A DNA stretch of 17,781 nucleotides, taken from contig JBKPFS010000026.1 in NCBI GenBank assembly GCA_046728935.1, positions 1-17,781 on the forward strand. The letters run 5' to 3'. Below the pieces are notes generated by a model. That model was not told the origin of the DNA. It saw only the letters and a program-made list of their open reading frames with translations, and did not search any database. The stretch is from DATAFO01 sp046728935 (GTDB lineage Bacteria; Actinomycetota; Thermoleophilia; Solirubrobacterales; 70-9). Positions 15,053 through 17,781 of this stretch are shown one piece after another (position 1 is the first letter of the stretch; every line of letters starts with the position of its first letter). The position numbers and the translations under genes are program-made.

Positions 15053-15892
15053 CTAAGAATCCGCCTGGACGTCCTCAGCGGCCGCCCGATCGAGGTAGTG
15101 CTCGCGCGTGGCCTCCTCGTCCAGGGTCAGCTCGCGCACGCCCATCTCCGGGTCGTCGGCGCGCATCAGCTGCTCTCCGATGAGCACAGCGTCGCAGCCG
15201 ATCCTCTCAAGCTCCTCGAGCTGCTCGCGGCTGCGGTACCCCGATTCGGCGACCACCGTCTTGCCCGCCGGGACATCGGTGATCAGCTCCGTCGTGATCG
15301 TGAGATCGACGCTCAGATCGGTGAGGTCGCGGTTGTTGATCCCGATCACCTCGGCGCCGACCTCGAGCGCCCGTTCGAGCTCCCTTTCGTCATGGACCTC
15401 CACCAGGCAGTCGAGGTCGAGGGCCTCGACCTCGTCGATCAGCGTTCGCAGCCGATCGTCGTCGAGGGCCGCGACGATCAGGAGCACGGCATCGGCGCCG
15501 TACACCGCGGCCTCGTGCAGCTGGTAGGGGTCGACGACGAAGTCCTTGCGCAGGATCGGCAGCCCCGATGCCGCTCGCGCGTCCCTGAGGTCGTCGAGGG
15601 TGCCGCCGAAGCTTCGCTCCTCCGTGACCACGGAGAGGGCCGTGGCGCCGCCCCGCTCGTACGCCCGGACGACGTCGGCGACGCCGGCGCCGGGCCTGAT
15701 CTCACCGCCGCTCGGAGAGCGCCGCTTGAACTCTGCGATCAGCGAGAGGCCGGGGCGCACGAGCGCCTCGACGAATGGGCGCGAGCCGCTCCGCGTGCCG
15801 AGCTGCTCGCGCAGGTCCGCGGGCGAGACGCCTTGCTTGCGCCGCTCGACGTCCTCCCGCGCCGCCTCGACGAGCTCATCGAGCCTGGTCAT
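15053..15892 (-). CDS. trpC: Indole-3-glycerol phosphate synthase
   Basis: This 279-aa TIM-barrel enzyme closes the indole ring from CdRP. It has the signature LSLIAEFKRRSPSGGEIRPG (the catalytic Lys-containing strand), YERGGATALSVVTEERSFGG, LPILRKDFVVDPYQLHEA (Lys/Asp), DCLVEVHDERELERAL, VIGINNRDL, VVAESGYRSREQLEEL and DAVLIGEQLMRADDPE. The ATG lies 39 nt after the trpD stop. TACCCT ends 9 nt before the start, so an additional internal promoter is possible. The last ~15 residues (AAAEDVQADS) form a polar tail. No fusion to TrpF is seen; trpF is a separate gene beyond htrA. Confidence 0.96.
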   Translation of the reverse strand: MTRLDELVEAAREDVERRKQGVSPADLREQLGTRSGSRPFVEALVRPGLSLIAEFKRRSPSGGEIRPGAGVADVVRAYERGGATALSVVTEERSFGGTLDDLRDARAASGLPILRKDFVVDPYQLHEAAVYGADAVLLIVAALDDDRLRTLIDEVEALDLDCLVEVHDERELERALEVGAEVIGINNRDLTDLSVDLTITTELITDVPAGKTVVAESGYRSREQLEELERIGCDAVLIGEQLMRADDPEMGVRELTLDEEATREHYLDRAAAEDVQADS

Positions 15893-15901
15893 CCGCGAAC
15901 C

Positions 15902-15907
15902 AGGGTA
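15902..15907 (-). promoter_or_regulatory. Weak candidate -10 box before trpC
   Basis: TACCCT, the same hexamer found before trpF, ends 9 nt before the trpC ATG inside the 38-bp gap after trpD. No -35 is visible, and cotranscription with trpD is equally plausible. Confidence 0.22.
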
Positions 15908-15931
15908 GTCGAGGCGCGCAGCGCGACGGAC

Positions 15932-16963
15932 TCAGCCGCCCAGCCGATTCGTGAGCGCGACGAGGTCCTCGAGCGCCTTCGCGGCGGCGCCGGAGTCGAG
16001 CGACTCCCGCCCGCGGTCGAGCCCGGCCTCCAGGTCCACGGCCTGCCCACCGACGACGATCGCGGCCGCGGCGTTGAGCAGCACGACGTCGCGCGCCGGC
16101 CCGGGCTCACCCTCGAGCACGCGCCGCAGCACCTCCGCGTTGTCGTTCGGCTCGCCGCCTGCGATCAGCTCCAGCGACGCGCGCGAGATGCCGAGGTCCT
16201 CCGGCGAGACGAACCACTCCTCGGTGCCGCCATCGGCGACCTCGATCACGCGAGTGCGCTCGGCCACGCTGATCTCGTCGACGCCGTCGTCGGCGCTGAC
16301 GACGAGCGCTCGCTCGCAGCCGAGCCCCACGAGGGCCTCGGCGATCGTCTCCTGGTAGCGACGGTCGGAGACGCCGAGCAGCTGCCGCGTCGCGCCGGCC
16401 GGGTTGGTGAGCGGGCCGAGGAAGTTGAAGATCGTGCGCACGGCGAGCTCCTTGCGCACCGGCACGACGTGCTTCATCGCCGCGTGGTGGCGCGGCGCGA
16501 ACATGAAGCCGAACCCGATCTCGTCGATGCAGCGTCCGACCGCCTCCGGATCGAGGTCGATCCGCACCCCGAGCGCCTCGAGGAGGTCGGCCGATCCCGA
16601 CCGGCTGGTGTTGGAGCGGTTGCCGTGCTTCGCCACCGAGCAGCCGGCCCCGGCCGCCACCAGGGCCGCGGCGGTCGAGATGTTGAACGTCGACGGGCCG
16701 CCTCCGGTGCCGGCGGTATCGACCAGCTCCGACCGCTCGGAGGACACCGAGGCGGCGAGCCGTCGCATCGTTCGCGCCAGGCCCACGAGCTCGGCGACTG
16801 TCTCGCCCTTCGCCCGGAGCGCGACGAGGAAGGCCGCCGTCTGCACCTCGCCGGCCCGACCCTCCATCACCTCATCCAGGACCGCCGAGGCGTGGTCGGC
16901 GGTCAGATGAGTGCCCGAGCAGACCTCGTCGATCGCCCTCGTGAGGATGTCGTTAGGACTCAC
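15932..16963 (-). CDS. trpD: Anthranilate phosphoribosyltransferase
   Basis: This enzyme (343 aa from GTG 16963) joins anthranilate to PRPP. It has the PRPP-binding VDTAGTGGGPSTFNIST (81-97), VAKHGNRSNTSRSGSADLLEALG (110-132), FMFAPRHHAAMKHVVPVRKELAVRTIFNFLGPLTNPA and the metal-binding DDGVDEIS. In the first motif Gly replaces the usual Asp of GTGGD. The start is uncertain: TTG at 17002 would add 13 residues (MIFARPATTVPAQ) that do not resemble the family. GTG 16963 gives the normal length, but it lies inside the base of element 2 and has no Shine-Dalgarno sequence. trpC follows 39 nt downstream. Confidence 0.94.
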   Translation of the reverse strand: MSPNDILTRAIDEVCSGTHLTADHASAVLDEVMEGRAGEVQTAAFLVALRAKGETVAELVGLARTMRRLAASVSSERSELVDTAGTGGGPSTFNISTAAALVAAGAGCSVAKHGNRSNTSRSGSADLLEALGVRIDLDPEAVGRCIDEIGFGFMFAPRHHAAMKHVVPVRKELAVRTIFNFLGPLTNPAGATRQLLGVSDRRYQETIAEALVGLGCERALVVSADDGVDEISVAERTRVIEVADGGTEEWFVSPEDLGISRASLELIAGGEPNDNAEVLRRVLEGEPGPARDVVLLNAAAAIVVGGQAVDLEAGLDRGRESLDSGAAAKALEDLVALTNRLGG

Positions 16964-17116
16964 TTGCGCAGGTACGGTCGTGGCTGGGCGCGCGAAAATC
17001 AAGCCCGGGTAGGACGCAGGGAGCCTGAATAGCAGCGCTATTCAGGCGACTGAGGGCGACGCCGGGCGCAGATTTGCAGCCGCCCAGGTGCGGCCGTACT
17101 TGCGTCAGGGAGTCCT
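16955..17116. repeat. 162-bp near-palindromic element between trpG and trpD (element 2)
   Basis: The arms are 16955-17033 and 17037-17116, around a 3-nt centre AGC. The inner 11 bp are perfect (GCCTGAATAGC/GCTATTCAGGC). In the outer 36 nt, 28 positions match by hand alignment: both ends read AGGACTC, then CGCA-GTACGG and CTGGGCG. The middle is diverged. The five transitions among the outer differences all keep G-U pairing in a plus-strand RNA, as in element 1, and the apex TAGCAGCGCTA is identical to element 1. The left end covers the probable trpD start codon. In the trp mRNA the perfect inner stem would still form. The remaining 21 nt up to the trpG stop show nothing further. Confidence 0.82.
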
Positions 17117-17137
17117 CAGGCACGGCGCGGAAGTCTC

Positions 17138-17701
17138 TCAGGAGCCGTTGAGGAAGTTGCGGAGCAGGTCCTTGCCGCGCGGCGTGAGCACCGACTCGGG
17201 GTGGAACTGGACGCCCTCGGCGGGCAGCGAGCGATGGCGCACGCCCATCACCGCGTCGCCGAGCGACGCGCTCAGCTCGAGCTCGTCGGGGAGCTCGGGG
17301 TCGGCCACCAGCGAGTGGTATCGACCCGCCCGAAGCGGGCTCTCGAGGCCCGCGAAGAGGCCCCTTCCGTCGTGCTCGATCTCCGCGTCCTTGCCGTGGA
17401 CCGGCTCGCCGCGGATCGTGCGCCCGCCGAAGGCCTCGACCATCGACTGGTGGCCGAGACAGACCCCGAGCGTCGGGATCCCGGCCTCGGGAAACGCGCG
17501 CGAGGCGTCGATCGAGATGCCGGCGTCGGCCGGTGTGCATGGGCCGGGCGAGATCACGAGGCGGTCCGGGGCTCGCGCGAGCAGCTCGTCCACCTCCGCC
17601 TTGTCGTTGCGGACCACGTCCGGCTCGGCGCCGAGCTCGCCCAGGTACTGGACGAGGTTGTACGTGAACGAGTCGTAGTTGTCGATCACGAGTACCAACA
17701 T
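17138..17701 (-). CDS. trpG: Anthranilate synthase glutamine amidotransferase component
   Basis: This 187-aa class I glutamine amidotransferase supplies ammonia to the TrpE subunit. It starts MLVLVIDNYDSFTYNLVQYL and has the oxyanion stretch VISPGPCTPADAGIS, the nucleophile Cys81 in GVCLGHQSM, and the His167/Glu169 pair in GVQFHPESVLT. The same subunit could also serve aminodeoxychorismate synthase (PabA), but the trpDC neighbours favour tryptophan. ATG 17701 overlaps an upstream TGA (TGATG); a TTG at 17704 is the alternative, and GAGG at 17715-17712 serves either. trpE is not seen in the window and may lie just beyond the right edge or elsewhere. Confidence 0.93.
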   Translation of the reverse strand: MLVLVIDNYDSFTYNLVQYLGELGAEPDVVRNDKAEVDELLARAPDRLVISPGPCTPADAGISIDASRAFPEAGIPTLGVCLGHQSMVEAFGGRTIRGEPVHGKDAEIEHDGRGLFAGLESPLRAGRYHSLVADPELPDELELSASLGDAVMGVRHRSLPAEGVQFHPESVLTPRGKDLLRNFLNGS

Positions 17702-17748
17702 CAATCACATGCCTCTGGCGGCGCCGTACGGCGCCGCCAACCAATCAT
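17701..17748 (-). CDS. Possible trp leader peptide, or tail of an upstream gene
   Basis: ATG 17748 opens a 15-codon frame, MIGWRRRTAPPEACD, whose TGA overlaps the trpG ATG (TGATG). GGAG lies 5 nt before this ATG. The fourth codon is Trp (TGG), and it forms the first three bases of the perfect palindrome 17739-17716. This could be a Trp-sensing leader peptide for trpGDC. The frame is also open upstream to the window edge, so it may instead be the C-terminus of a preceding gene such as trpE; the visible residues do not resemble the usual TrpE end. With a single Trp codon the leader reading is tentative. Confidence 0.3.
   Translation of the reverse strand: MIGWRRRTAPPEACD
17716..17739. promoter_or_regulatory. 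Perfect 24-bp palindrome abutting the trpG ribosome-binding site
   Basis: TGGCGGCGCCGTACGGCGCCGCCA equals its own reverse complement (17716-17739). It ends directly at AGAGG, the ribosome-binding site of trpG. As RNA it would make a very stable hairpin next to the initiation region; as DNA it could be a repressor operator. It also lies within the short Trp-containing reading frame. Confidence 0.55.
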
Positions 17749-17781
17749 TGCCACTCCGGTTGTCGCGCCGCGAGCTGCACC

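Noticed and set aside
15098..17032. 644-codon open frame on the plus strand
   Set aside because: It runs antisense through trpC and trpD, both with intact catalytic motifs.
16953..17744. 263-codon minus-strand frame across trpG and element 2
   Set aside because: It overlaps trpG out of frame and is Arg/Gly/Ala-rich without motifs; it stays open only because of the GC bias.
1..17781. CRISPR arrays, rRNA or tRNA genes, complete insertion sequences
   Set aside because: No regularly spaced direct repeats, no tRNA cloverleaf or rRNA stretches, and no transposase motifs were seen on either strand.

Overview
The window comes from a very GC-rich bacterium with short intergenic gaps, frequent GTG starts, overlapping stop/start codons and TANNNT -10 boxes placed 6-9 nt before start codons (a leaderless style). 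With an actinobacterial-type PolA and a 'mixed' type phosphofructokinase, this suggests an actinobacterium, possibly of the Thermoleophilia type. The lineage is an inference; no rRNA gene is present.

Left part (1-5.3 kb): the 5' two-thirds of rpsA (ribosomal protein S1) runs off the left edge. It diverges from an FAD-dependent oxidoreductase of the geranylgeranyl-reductase type. That gene converges on, and overlaps by 65 bp, a YdcZ-type small membrane transporter gene lying 5 bp downstream of polA. PolA lacks a recognisable proofreading site and has Tyr at the O-helix nucleotide-discrimination position.

Middle (5.3-10.2 kb): an ACT-domain malic enzyme diverges from polA and is followed by a TIGR01777-family epimerase-like protein. 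This unit converges on pfkA plus a substrate-binding-like lipoprotein. The phosphofructokinase carries Asp104/Lys124 and is predicted to use pyrophosphate. The convergent junction is entirely filled by a 167-bp near-palindrome.

Right part (10.2-17.8 kb, all minus strand): a tryptophan cluster in the order trpG-trpD-trpC-htrA-(small ORF)-trpF-trpB-trpA-53-aa membrane protein-degraded pseudogene. A HtrA-type membrane-anchored protease is embedded in it. trpB overlaps both trpF (GTGA) and trpA (8 bp). trpE is not visible in the window. A short Trp-containing reading frame and a perfect 24-bp palindrome precede trpG. A second, 162-bp near-palindrome fills most of the trpG-trpD gap and reaches over the likely trpD start codon.

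The most unusual signal is this pair of ~165-bp near-palindromes (7833-7999 and 16955-17116). They share an 11-nt apex (TAGCAGCGCTA), and in the outer parts of both, every transition difference between the arms keeps G-U pairing in a plus-strand RNA. They look like two members of one undescribed hairpin element family.
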